From NCBI GenBank assembly GCA_030248215.1, contig JASANG010001564.1, forward strand, positions 1-64,000: a DNA stretch of 64,000 nt. The letters are read 5' to 3'. This document shows positions 49,101-61,100 of this stretch, in pieces; position 1 is the stretch's first letter, and every line of letters starts with the position of its first letter. A program made the position numbers and the translations under genes. The notes under the pieces were generated by a model that saw only the letters and a list, made by a program, of their open reading frames with translations, searched no databases and was not told the origin of the DNA. This stretch comes from Enoplolaimus lenunculus (lineage: Eukaryota; Nematoda; Enoplea; Enoplida; Thoracostomopsidae).

Positions 49101-52100
49101 TATTTTCCGTTCCAGCCACGATCGCATTTTCAACCACCAAATGTTTTGCTTTCTAAAAGCCATCCAACTTACCATATTTCTGATTGCTGCGATTATGACT
49201 GGGTTGCAGAGAAATGACGTCTTCAGTCGAATTTCAACTTCAATCAAGATTTTAGCTTTTATATACGTAAGTTTAATAGCCTTGAGTTAAGCAGAATGTT
49301 TTTACACGGATTTTAATTTAGCGAAAACAAGAATGTGGACAAAGTCGGCACCAGTTTCGAGCTATTTGCGGTAGTATTGTAACAAAATAGTTGACTTCCT
49401 TGATGACTGCAAAAGTATAACAAAAATTTCCACGTTCTTACTTATATCTCTTTTCAGAGTTAATTCGCAATTGACTGAGGTCGTGTCTCTGCAACCCTGC
49501 GAATATGTATTTAAGTTACCAAACTGTTCTTTCATTGTAAATCAGGTTAACCATACACTAAAGGACTTAGGTATGCGGTGTCCAAACAAACAAATGGCTA
49601 ATAATGCTGTGATCATATGTTACATGAAAGGTCATACAAAGATTCCAGGAACCCATGTCCGAATGAGCTTTCCAAAAATGGATTCATGCCAAAATACAGG
49701 GCCAAAACCTTGCATTAGAAAAGCAGTACAGACATCTAGCAATCCTTGAAATAGACGATAGTAGTAATTGCAAGAGTTGTAACGGTGTCAATAAAACAGC
49801 AGAACATATACTCTTGGAATGTTAACAACTAACAAACTTGCGTAGAAAATATGTAGAGCGGGAGTGATTAATTAAACAAACTTGCAAAGACATAAATTGT
49901 TAAACTACATATTAAGAATCATACGTAAACACAGCTCAGGATGTTACAACGGGATCCTTTGCAGATATTTTAATACCCATTTTTTCTGAATATTTATTTA
50001 TCATTGGTACATAAGCCAACTAGGCTTCACAGTATAATATGATTAACTAATTCCCTACAGTAGGCATTGAATTAAAAAATCACACACACTCCACACGACC
50101 ATATAGAACACAACATTTCAGTAGTGTTCGAGTACAAGGCTCTGCCCTACCTATTTTTCTACCTTCACTTTCAGACTCCATCAGAAATAGCATTCGTCTT
50201 TTCTGTTAAGCAAAAAGAAAAAAAGCCAATACATACCATTCGATTTAGCTCTGTCTGGCGCTTGTCCAATAACTTGGCAATCAACACAGGCCTGTGTACA
50301 CCGTAACGCTTGTATGTGACAGCCCAGCGGCACATCAGTTTCAAACAGCATTTGTCCACATCCGTCACCTGGAGCACAGGGTTGAAAACAGAAAAATAGA
50401 TGGTGAGCATAAAATTTTCACATGATAGGAAAGTTGAGATTCTAGAGCAGTCGAAAATATGAGTTATGGCTACACGATAAGACAGAATTCTGAACAGTGT
50501 ACAGCGCCCAATCGTTACAAATCTTAAAACTTTTGGTGGGTTTAACGCTTAAGCTATGTTAAAGGGTTTATTCAAAGGCTTATGGTTAAGTAAACCTTTC
50601 CCAAGCCTAAGCCTAATCCTAAGCACGAGCCTAACCTTAAATATGGGGCATCTGTACATAGCTAAAAGTAAACCTAAAAATTTAAATTTTCATTTTCGAA
50701 AATTAACTGTTAACAGATTGACACCAAGTACACCGGGTCTCAGTAATACATAAAATATCTTATTAAACGTCATGAGTTTCTTTGTTTCGGGATGTCTTTC
50801 GTTCATATAGAGAGGTTGGTGGGTGAGAAATTTTATTCTGGTTTCAAGAAATTAACACTGTGATTATCTAATAAACTGTTTGAATGAATCATGGAGTTAA
50901 TTTCTTAGTTTTTATTTTATTTTGCAAATAGCAGTGAGAAGCTGAGCAGTAAAGGAATTTGTATGTTTTTCAAACAATTAACAATATGATTATCAAATAA
51001 AATACTTAAATTACAGCGTTGTTATTTTGGATATGCTATGTGTATCCGTTCGGGGATATAGTCGCCACTGTTAGCATATATTGCACCCACAATATTGTGT
51101 GATATACTGCTGTTATCGCGTGTTTTACTTGGAAATCGCATTTCAAAACAGATCACAGAAATAAAGAGTTCAACTGTCACAATATGAGGAGATTGTTACC
51201 CTTAACATATTTCAGAATTCCTGAATAAATATCCTTTAGTTCAGTTATCATGTGATAAATACATGGAAGCTAAATGTAATGTTAAGAAAACTGTATCAAT
51301 CGCCTAGCAATGTACCGGTTTTTGTTCGTCGCGAGCAAAATGTATGAACCGTTCGGAGGAAAATTCCGTTGTTGAAAAAAGGTCTTAGTATTCCCATGAG
51401 AGTTCAATATTGCATATGTTAGACCTTAATTTATGTTTGTGGATTTAATTGTTTAGGGTTTTGTTTCAGATGATTACTACACACTAGGTATCAGAACCAA
51501 AACTTGTTACGTTGGAACATTATTAAAGGAAATCCATCATGGTTGGAAACCAATAAATATGAATTACTCAACTTGTGATGTAGCTAATGTATGGCTGTAT
51601 TACAGTATATGATGCCTGATGAAAAAAATTTTCTGTGAAACTGTAAATTTTCATAGCTACGCAATAATTATGAGGCGTTCTGAAAAAAACATAAAAACTG
51701 TGAAAAACATCGAATACTACGAAAAGCGAAAAACGTTTGTTTTGAAAATTTTACTTTTTTCCGGTGATCACCAAAAATTGACCGAGACTTTTCATTGCGG
51801 GTCTCCATCACAGGCTTCGGTCACTGTCACGATTTCGGTTTTTAACCGAGACGGGGCATTCCTGATGTGCATATTACTATGGTTATGTATGGTGTGTAGT
51901 GCATATTACTGTGGTGATGTATGCTGTGGAATGCTTATTTTATGTAGAACAGTCTGGTTGGCCTTCCGATGTCTGCAATATCGGTTTATGAACGCTTTCA
52001 AAACTGGTGCAACTAAAATTTATCGCGTATACTGCGTGCGTAGAGCTAAATGTGAAACTGCAAATATTTTATGAATTATTTGCTTACGGAATATAATGTG

Positions 52101-55100
52101 GTAGCGAACAAAGTTTGTATACGGCGTTCACATGGCGTAAAGTAATTGCAATTTTAGCATCATTGGATGGAGCTTGCAAAAAGTTGACATAAATCTTTCA
52201 TCTTTAATAAGAACATTTTTAGTTTAAATGTGTCGTATCTAAACATGGCAGAGATTTAGTTTGCCAAGTATTCCAATTTTTCTGCCTTCTGAAAACGCTG
52301 TTCCCCTTTAACAATTTTTATAATCCTATTTCCTGGACTTAAAATCGTTGTATATTACGGATTTTTCAAAAATTTGTTTTCAGTTAAAGTTTTGTTTTAA
52401 AAGTCTGGAATTCCGCTGTAATCCTGTATTTTATGTGTTTAATACAATTTAAAAAATAAATTTCGTTTTTAAAATGAACTACTCTGGTCAAAGCTTGTGG
52501 ATTTTCAGCAATAGTTGCAAGCGAAGTGGAGGTTTAGACTTCGACAACTCTAACCCGTTGTACTGGATGATTTTTGCAACCTAAGCGGCGTTTTTGACTA
52601 AATTTCGTTGCGAACGGGTTGTTTTGCAAAATTCATCCGCTCGGAGTCCCTATGTTTGGTTCATATTTAACAATTACGTGTGAGATTTATCTAGTTGAAC
52701 GATAAGTTGATGCTTCATTGCTTCGTCTGAACTTGATTACAGTATTTTGGTGTATCAATTAGCGCTGTTTTGATGTTATCGAGTATTCACAGAGTGAATT
52801 TTAAGAGTGTTTTGCCGCGTACTTTATATCTTCTATGTTTGGTTCATCGGTTCTTGAGGCACTTGTTATTTTGTGGCAACAAAACTGGTATAATTAAGTT
52901 ACTCAGATTTATAGACCGTACTAATTTTATTTTAAGAAATATTGAGTTTACGCTTGCCTTAGAACTACGGTGCCGATCGTATGCAGGTCTATTCGTAGTG
53001 TTGCTGCAGTAACTTTTCTGTTTATGATAACAAAGCTTGGAAACGAAGTATTGATCTGAGTTTTGTAAGTATTTTAAAGTAAATTGTATGAATCCTGAGA
53101 GCATGTACATCTATCATTAGACTTAATATAAAAAAATATGTCAAGATGACGCTTGTCAATAATATAATATATTTACAGAGTTGCTTTTCAAATGCAATCT
53201 ATTCTTTGTTTTTGCTTGATAAACTGAATGTATTACCGTGCTACCTAAAATTCCCCAGAAATTACATTTTTCATGTGTTCGTTCAGAATAATCAAAGGCC
53301 TGATTCAAACGCCCATGTTGCAACCAGGAATCCACTGCATGGCAACAATATAGACAGCAGATTTGGATATTCATATGCAAGTTTGCTACTATAGTTCTAA
53401 GTAAAAAAGTTTCGAAAATAGAATAATGTTGTTTACTTTTTCTTTGTGTTGTTATACTCTATAAGACGAAGTATGTTTGTATTTTGCGTATATTTTAACA
53501 TATATGTATTATGCACCGTCTCAAGCAGGAATCATTTTGGGACGCGCATTCCTCTGCGGGAGGTGGATTCCGTGGTCGATCTTTCTTTCCTACCGTACCT
53601 GTACAAGCTAAAAATTTTTGCATTGGAATTGAATACACAATTGCCAATCTAGTTTTGCTGGAACAAATTCATCTAAACATATGCCAAAAGACAGTGTATT
53701 TTAAGAGAGTTGCAGGTGTGCACAAATACGAACGGCAAACACCGTTCAGAAAGACGTCCGCATTGAGCAATCAAGTGCAAATTTATGTGATTGATTCAAC
53801 AGATCATGTTCAGCCGAGTGCTGTGCCAAATAAAACGCAAACGTAATCAGATAACGATCTTATTGTGGTTGGCGTTGTGAATTGTAAGTGAAATTATTAA
53901 ATTATAGCTTTCTGGGATAAGACAAAAATATCGAGACACTATCAATTTATGAGTTTTATGGTTTTAGTTTGTTTCAATATTCCTTTTAGCATTTGAAATT
54001 AAACACCCTGTTGTGTAATAAACTTATAAGGCTGCAAATCGGTTAATTAATTTCTCTTCGTTTGTATATTAAGATATTATTATCTAGAATATTGCTGCAT
54101 TGAGTTAAAGTAAAATAACTGGATTTTAATGTAGTTATACCACCTTTCAGTCGTTACATACCCTTCATGAACTTTAACCTGTACAACAGGTAGTCATGTC
54201 ATTGCATAGAAGTCGTTTATTTAACGTAAACTTGACCCGTTTATCCGATGATGTGTTGAACACTTAAGCATTAGCAGTTGAAGACATAAATACAAGTAAG
54301 TGTTCTTTAGATTTGTGGGTTTTTATAACAAATTTTACTTACCAATATGCGGCTTCCTTGCAAATCGAATTGTGGAAGAGAATTCATAATTCTTTCCCTC
54401 ATTAATGTTAAAAACTATCCTTCATGAATGAAAGTGAAGAAATTTAAGTTCAAATACACTGTTTGACACCTGGTAAGCCAAATACCACGCTTAAGGTAAA
54501 AGTTAGTTATTCTGTTCAGGGTAACAATGAGTTAGCAATGTGATTAGCAATCTCAATGAAACAGATCCCGCTGGCGGTGTGTTTCATCTTCAATTTAGCT
54601 AGTAGCAGCTGGTGGCGTGATTGATCTTCCATTCAGCCAGCATATTTGGTAATGGTGACTATTTGTAAAAACTCTGCAGGTTATGTAAAATTTTTAGGTA
54701 TTTGCAGAGGATTAGGGATTAGGTTGCAACAGCAATTACACAAAGTCACACAGCAAGGTATTACTACTTGTATCGCCTCAATTTTGACTCCATGGTATGG
54801 GACACAAGGACATATGTATTTAGATATTCCCAAAACAATCCAACCAAAATTAAAATTCTGATAATATTTCATACATTTCAAAAAGGAAGCGGTTGTATCA
54901 TCTATCTAGTAGGATCCAGCAATCGAAATTTGTACCGGACCAACAAAAAGCCAAAATTTTGTATATTGCTTATTACCACTAAAACGGCATTTAGCTTATA
55001 AAACTTCAATATACTTCGGTTTCATGGCTTGCATCGGCAAATAGCTTCTGGTACAGCGTTTCTAAACTGTTGTCGCTGTTTATAATATCGGATCGATACT

Positions 55101-58100
55101 TGTCGAGTCCAGTCAACGTTTCTAACACTTGTGATACCACCGCAGCTGTAAAATAAATTAAACGACATTGCAGATTGCACCAAACATTATGTACACGTGG
55201 AGCAGTGGTTTAAAAAGCTACATAGTTCATTCCCTCAGTTGCGGTTCAAACCCAATAGCGAAACTAAAATATTTCTCAGAAAAATCGGTGAGGAGTACCA
55301 TGTACTTCCTAATACTCTCGATAAACCTCCATGCAAAAACTAGCGTACCGTTTCTGTTAAATCCTCAACTCCTGCATTATTTATACACCGCCATATATCA
55401 TTGTCAAAGATGTTAATGTAATGGGTGCTTCACTGATTCATATTCCAGAACTTAAGCAAAACACCATTTACTTATTTTTAACAAGTATAATATTAATTTG
55501 CAACAAACAATTGCCCACACCATTGGACATTAACTGCCCATGGACGTTATCCAGGGAAGCAGCATAGCTCTTCAAGCTAAAATAGTAAATTTTGATATCT
55601 GCTTCCGAGTCCGACGTTTTCCATCCGGTCTCTAAAATTGATTACAGGGTACTACAAACACATTTCAATTCTCACTTACCTTTGCCGGATCTATCAGTCG
55701 GATCTTCCAGACACCACTGCAATTCAGCTGATAAACTTCTTTCAGACAATTCATCTTCGCATATATCAAGTTCTGCACGAATCTAAATTAATGTAAAACG
55801 AAACTTCGTATTAACTATTACAATTAGACTGGTAAACTTTGGTTAACAATCTACAGTACAACATACTACAAAATAAATTTGAATATGGACCGCACAGCCT
55901 ACTAGTATAACAAACTACGTATATACGGCAAACGCAAAATCACAAACACTAGGGCAAATTTATAAAAAGCATAACGTAAATGAAAATGCGCATCGTTTGA
56001 CAATGCGACGTATCTCAGAAGGTTGTTATCAATATAGTACGCGAAAAACGGGGTAATGTCATATACAAAGGGTATTTGTTAGCATATTACACTACTGTGC
56101 CCAGGGTGCAACCGGAATTACAATTTACCGGAACGGGAACCGGAATTTGAAAATTTTACCGGAACCGGAACAGGAAAGTGAAAAACGCATTTCACCAAAA
56201 ATTTCATTTTAATCGTATTTTTTGCTCTATTATTTGTGAAACAACCTTAGTCGAACATAGGTATTTATTTTGTTTGTTGTATTTTGGATTTTCGTCGTCG
56301 ACTGAAGCGAAATCCACCATCAATGGCTTATATTCGGAGTACAAGTGGCTTTCAAAAGAGATTCTTAAAAATTAGCAAAGTTAAGAAAACGGCCAAATTA
56401 TAACACGGGAACTTTTAAATCCGGTAAAAATTTACCGGAACCGGAAGGTGAAAAAATGCCGGAACCGGAATTCCGGTTGCACCCTGACTGTGTCATACCA
56501 CCTCAAAACACAACTGGCGCAAGTCAAAATTGCATGCTAACGCAGGAAACAGAATTACATAATCTTTCAAGCAACCATCTGCTCTTAAACAATAGCAAAC
56601 CCCACGGTTCAGACAGGAACTAAATTTTACTGGAACATGAACGGTAGTCAGATTTTTGCACAATTCTGGCCGGAACAGAAATTCCCGTGGAACCCTGATA
56701 AACACATTCACAACCTCTATCCTCCAAACCTTTCACCCCATAACTGAATGCAATTCATACCATATCTTGATCATTTGATCTCGGTATCGGTAGCTCTGAC
56801 GTACTACATGGTAGCACGTCTAATGGTGAACCGCTGGGCAACATCACTGTTGCCTCGTCTTCCGTGTTATCATCAGAGGAAGCCGAAACAAATACTAAAT
56901 TGTTCCAAACCTACAAATCGATAACTGAACACTTCATGAGAGCCTTCTCTTTGTGAGCAGCTGAACACTTATTAAATATTACTAAATAGCTGCCAACGAG
57001 AAAATAAAAACAGAAATATCTTGATGACTAACATTACCCTCCAAAATATTAACTTCAAATTCAAGATTTCAAAATGCCATAAAATAAAAACACACGCATA
57101 CCAATGCAAGTGGACACTCAAGCAAAATCATTTGCAAGACTGTGCTCAAAAACATCACAACATGGTGATGAAATGAACAACCCATGTATTCGGTGAAATA
57201 TTTGCCACACATCTCCGCCCTTAAACGTAACATACACTTAAATATAATTCTTCCATTCCCAAAATGCGACAAAACATCTGGTATATGGGTTCATTTCTCA
57301 AATAATTTCTTACATTTCGCATTCAGAGATTTCGTTTAAAAATAATCTGATAAAGTGCCTTGCCAAAAACAAAGCAACTGAGCTATTGAACCCTTTGGAA
57401 TTATAACTTTGTGTTATTTTACTCAATTTCAACAAAAGCTTCGTGTCTGACAACGGTCGAACAGGTACGTGTCTCGTGTATAGCAAGGTAAAAGTGCCAA
57501 GTGGCAAAAAACCAGGGGCGGTTAGGAACAAATCCCCTTGTAATTTTTGAGAAGGGGTTTTTCGTTACTTTTTATGTTTGTAACAGAATAACCACTTCAA
57601 AATTTTTACAGGACGCATCCGTATCCCTTCTTTCCAAAATCATGGCTACAAAGATTTTTCGTTACTTTTCGTGTTTGTAACACAATAACCCCTTAAAAAT
57701 TTTTATAGCGCATAACCCTTCTTTCCAAAATCATGGCTACGCCCATGCCAACTGACAGGCTATTAATTAAAACAACAGTACCAAAACTCACGCGGATTCG
57801 TGCAGTATCACATCGACCTGTGCGTTGATATTTGAACAAGTCGCAGTGCAATCAGTAGAAACGTCGGTGCCAATAATATCGTACAATTGTGACAATTTCT
57901 GTCCAGCAATAAACGCAATCCGTCGACACATTACTTCAGACTGCATGAACGATGGTAAATTCTTAAAAAACAACTGCCTTCAGCAAGTATATCAACGGGA
58001 AACTTGCCGACACTGGTATTCTAAGCGCCACAGTTTTTGTATATTTTCTAACTGTAATGTAATGATTACCGTGCAGACTGTCGACATGTTTACCAGCAAC

Positions 58101-61100
58101 CAGGCATGTTTAATAGAATTACCCTTTGAACACATAATTTTATCGGCAACAATTAGCCGCATTTCGTTAGGACCCACCTGATGCTCAGACCCGATACACT
58201 AAACCATAGACCATCGTACCAATGCAGCACCATATTCAAATCAAACCACCTCAATAGACTGTAAACACACCACTGAGGTACATCGAAAGAACCCGCTTAC
58301 CGCCGATAACTTTGGTACGAACCTAATAATAAACACAATACTTAACCCAAAACGATCTCTTAGTTAAAATCAGCAACAAACCTGTAGAAAAAACGGTATC
58401 AACAGTACAAAAAGTCCTTCGTCCGATGACCGACACTGTTTTGTAAAAATATCCAACAACCACGTGAGCAAAACTTGGCGATCGAGTAAATCTTCCTGCA
58501 ACATTTATCGCAAAATACATAGAAACAGAAGCATGTAAAACCAAAAATACATCATTGTGCCGATTTATCGCAAATCTTTTTCACGAAATCTGAAGAATAC
58601 CCAATCTTAGTTTGAAATTACCAAACATACCATTACGAAATTTATATAACCATAGTAATGTTTCTGATTTTTTTGGTATTTGTATTAATACTAAATCAGC
58701 GTGCAGTGTCAACAGCAACGCCAGAGAAATGGTGATTTATGAAACAACCCGCTTTGTGGTTAACCTGAAGACTACTAGATACAATGATTACGGTAGCAAA
58801 CACTACGTCTTATTTACCGTCAAGTCCATGAAAACTTACATCATCCATATACTTTACCAGTCGTGTACCAAACAACCAACGCTTCAAAGCGATTTCGTAC
58901 TCTGAACTCATTGCAATGTCACTAGACAATGCATAATATTCGTTTAATTTACGCATTAAATCACGTAAATACACTGTTAACAAGTCAGTCCATTCTAAAA
59001 ACAATAATATAACTAAAACAAACTTCGTGATTAGTTCCAAATAAGACTTTCCTACCATTTTTACGGTTTACCCCTTATTCTGTTACAAACTCATAATTCA
59101 TAATTGCCGTTAGTCTGCTAGATCATGACTTAGTCTTCAACTCAGGGTGCCACCGGTATTTCGATTCCGATTGCACAATCAACCGGAATCGGAATTTTCA
59201 TATTTAATTTGAACCCTACTTGTTGTGATATGTTGCAAAAAAAATTTCAAAATGTTAGCTTATCAATACTTGATAGTAGTTTAATGATAGTAGATTAACT
59301 TTACACTTTGTTCATGCGACGTTTTTGAGAATTGTTGCCAGCCAACGGACACCCTAAATCAATATTATACTTGTTAATACAAATTATCCGTATTAGTCAC
59401 AAATTTTGTAATTCTGATTCCGCTTCCAATTCATATACACATTTACTGTTCCAATTCCGATTCCTGTATAACCTAGTTCCGATTTGCACCGTGCTCTAAC
59501 TAACAGCTACATAAATATCACAACAGAAAATTATCATTTTAACTGTGCAGTTTTTTTGGAAAAAATAAAACTGTCTATAAACGTGACAGAAATTTTGATT
59601 CGAACATAAACCTCTTACTAGAATTATGGCATGGTCATGGGATGGCTTACACAAAGGCTCGGTACATACCAACACTAGGTTCAATTGTTGTCTGTCTCCG
59701 TCTTCTCTGTCCACCATTCTCTTGTTGAATCGCATAATATACTGCGTTAATTTTTATATACCAAACTGAGCGGTACATTGATATTCCGTGATCACACAGT
59801 TTGCTAAATATTTCAAACGCACCATCTTTTTTGTTGAAAATCGGAACCTAAAAACAAACGGATTATGAGAAACAAGTAAAAGAACAAAATACAATAAAAA
59901 CAACAATATCACTTGCCTGTGTTATAAAATAGTGCACAATGTATGGGACTACATCTTATATTATCTTGTTTGTGACAAATTATACCAAAGCATGTCCGAC
60001 TTCGCTAATAAAATAACGTGCTGGAAAGTCTACTTGGTAATTTCAAACAAAATAAACCAGTTAAAAAGAGTTGAACAAAAAACTGTAAATTTTAACTGCA
60101 AATTCAATGCTGACCTTTTTTCCAAGTAAACACAACGATTCTCCACATGACAGCCTACGCAACCAATCATCAGATAATTCTTTGGGCTTTGCTGATGCCT
60201 ATATGTAAATTATTTACGATTTAACCCATCAAACGTTAATAGCCAAAAGACATCACGACGCCAAGCGCTACGAAAATAATGTAAATCATTTTAAGACCTG
60301 CCACGACATTTTTAAATTTCTTTCAAATCATAACACGGATGCAAGGTATCTATATCAATATCACGTAAACAGTTTTGTTACAAAGCATACAACCTTACGT
60401 TTCAACACTTAAAATTGCATTTTTAATTCACAGTTTGGCTTCAAATATTTGATTCAATATTTAGATACCTTCCAACTTACATGCCAAAATTGATAGTCGT
60501 TTTTCGTTGGCCGTTTCTTTTGGTCTGGGAAACTACGAATTTCTGTTTTCTTTGTAGCGATCGCGTTGAAATACGATGCAATCTGAAAGCAAGTCACTTC
60601 ATTTCATTACAAACAATTTTTTACAGCAAATTTGAAATTAAAATTTTAAAACAAATATCGAAAAAAGACCGTTTATAGAAATAGTACTATCCTACTACAA
60701 ATCACATGCAGCACAAACTCACCTTGTTCCTCAATTTTTCGCCAGGTTCAATTGACATGCGTGCTGATTGAAACTAAAAGAAAATGTCATCTTGTAAAGT
60801 TCAACAAAATGTAACGAATTTTTTAAATGAAATAAAGCATAATAATTTTCATATGTGCTTCTAAAATAACAAGGTGTAGCAAATCTCCATACATTGCTAT
60901 ATAGAGAATTATCCACCGCAACAGCGTGTTTTCAAAACGCATAGCGGTGTATCTTCATTATTTGTGACAATACGGAATTGTTACCTAACAGTACTGGTAA
61001 AGAACTGAAAACGAATATTAGCAACTTCATTATTTGTGTCAGTGCTAAATGTTATCTAACGGTACGTGTAAAGAACTAAAACTGAAAACTTGAAAACCCT

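Larger units (their letters stand above)
43407..49152 (-). other. MED12: MED12 exons 15-25: distal LCEWAV and start of the LS region
   Basis: Exons: 49008-49152, 48144-48502, 47835-47943, 47269-47447, 46875-46967, 46346-46473, 45441-45624, 44963-45126, 44522-44633, 44010-44149 and 43407-43520. Exon 16 encodes LVLLFAELIRLDVFSHDAYM then RRLISRGDL, nearly the human [20 protein letters not shown] and CTLISRGDL, followed by a Ser/Pro/Gly-rich linker. Exon 18 ends HYYNVLHFPLPQ (human YATHFPIPQ). Exon 19 encodes RHESNQRVMMLYGCG (human HECNQRLVVLFGVG). Exon 22 has FVAVLRRYHSC, exon 23 CLWAYVHDLYQSC (human CILAYLYDLYTSC), exon 24 DPEFMKDFIENP and exon 25 RYSFVINVFLKI. These are helical, leucine-rich scaffold segments. 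Confidence 0.94.
50237..57961 (-). other. MED12: MED12 exons 9-14: LCEWAV region
   Basis: Exons: 57792-57961, 57102-57219, 56761-56910, 55680-55782, 55015-55145 and 50237-50368. Exon 9 encodes SFMQSEVMCRRIAFIAGQKL, aligned to the human EFVQSAYLSRRLAYF segment. Exon 10 encodes the hydrophobic FLSTVLQMILLECPLAL. Exon 11 has GSPLDVLP and ELPIP, matching GSPLDHLPIAPSNLPMP. Exon 13 carries LETLTGLDKYRSDIINSDNS, and exon 14 (residues 508-551) has KLMCRWAVTYKRYGVHRPVL, the LCEWAV signature with M-C-R-W-A-V instead of L-C-E-W-A-V. Exons 9 and 10 use TTTAAG acceptors. Intron 13 (50369-55014, about 4.6 kb) is the longest in the gene. Confidence 0.92.

Noticed and set aside
50575-50645. Internal telomere-like CCTAAG run
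   Set aside because: Units are degenerate and spaced irregularly; similar runs at 5178 and 8697 sit in a small dispersed repeat.
53511-53846. 111-codon open frame on the plus strand
   Set aside because: Lies in a repeat whose other copy (42225-42450) does not keep the frame.
55472-55631. A 160-bp open stretch between MED12 exons 12 and 13 with plausible splice sites
   Set aside because: Exon 12 joins exon 13 (55015-55145) in the right phase and matches homologues directly; inserting this stretch would break the frame.
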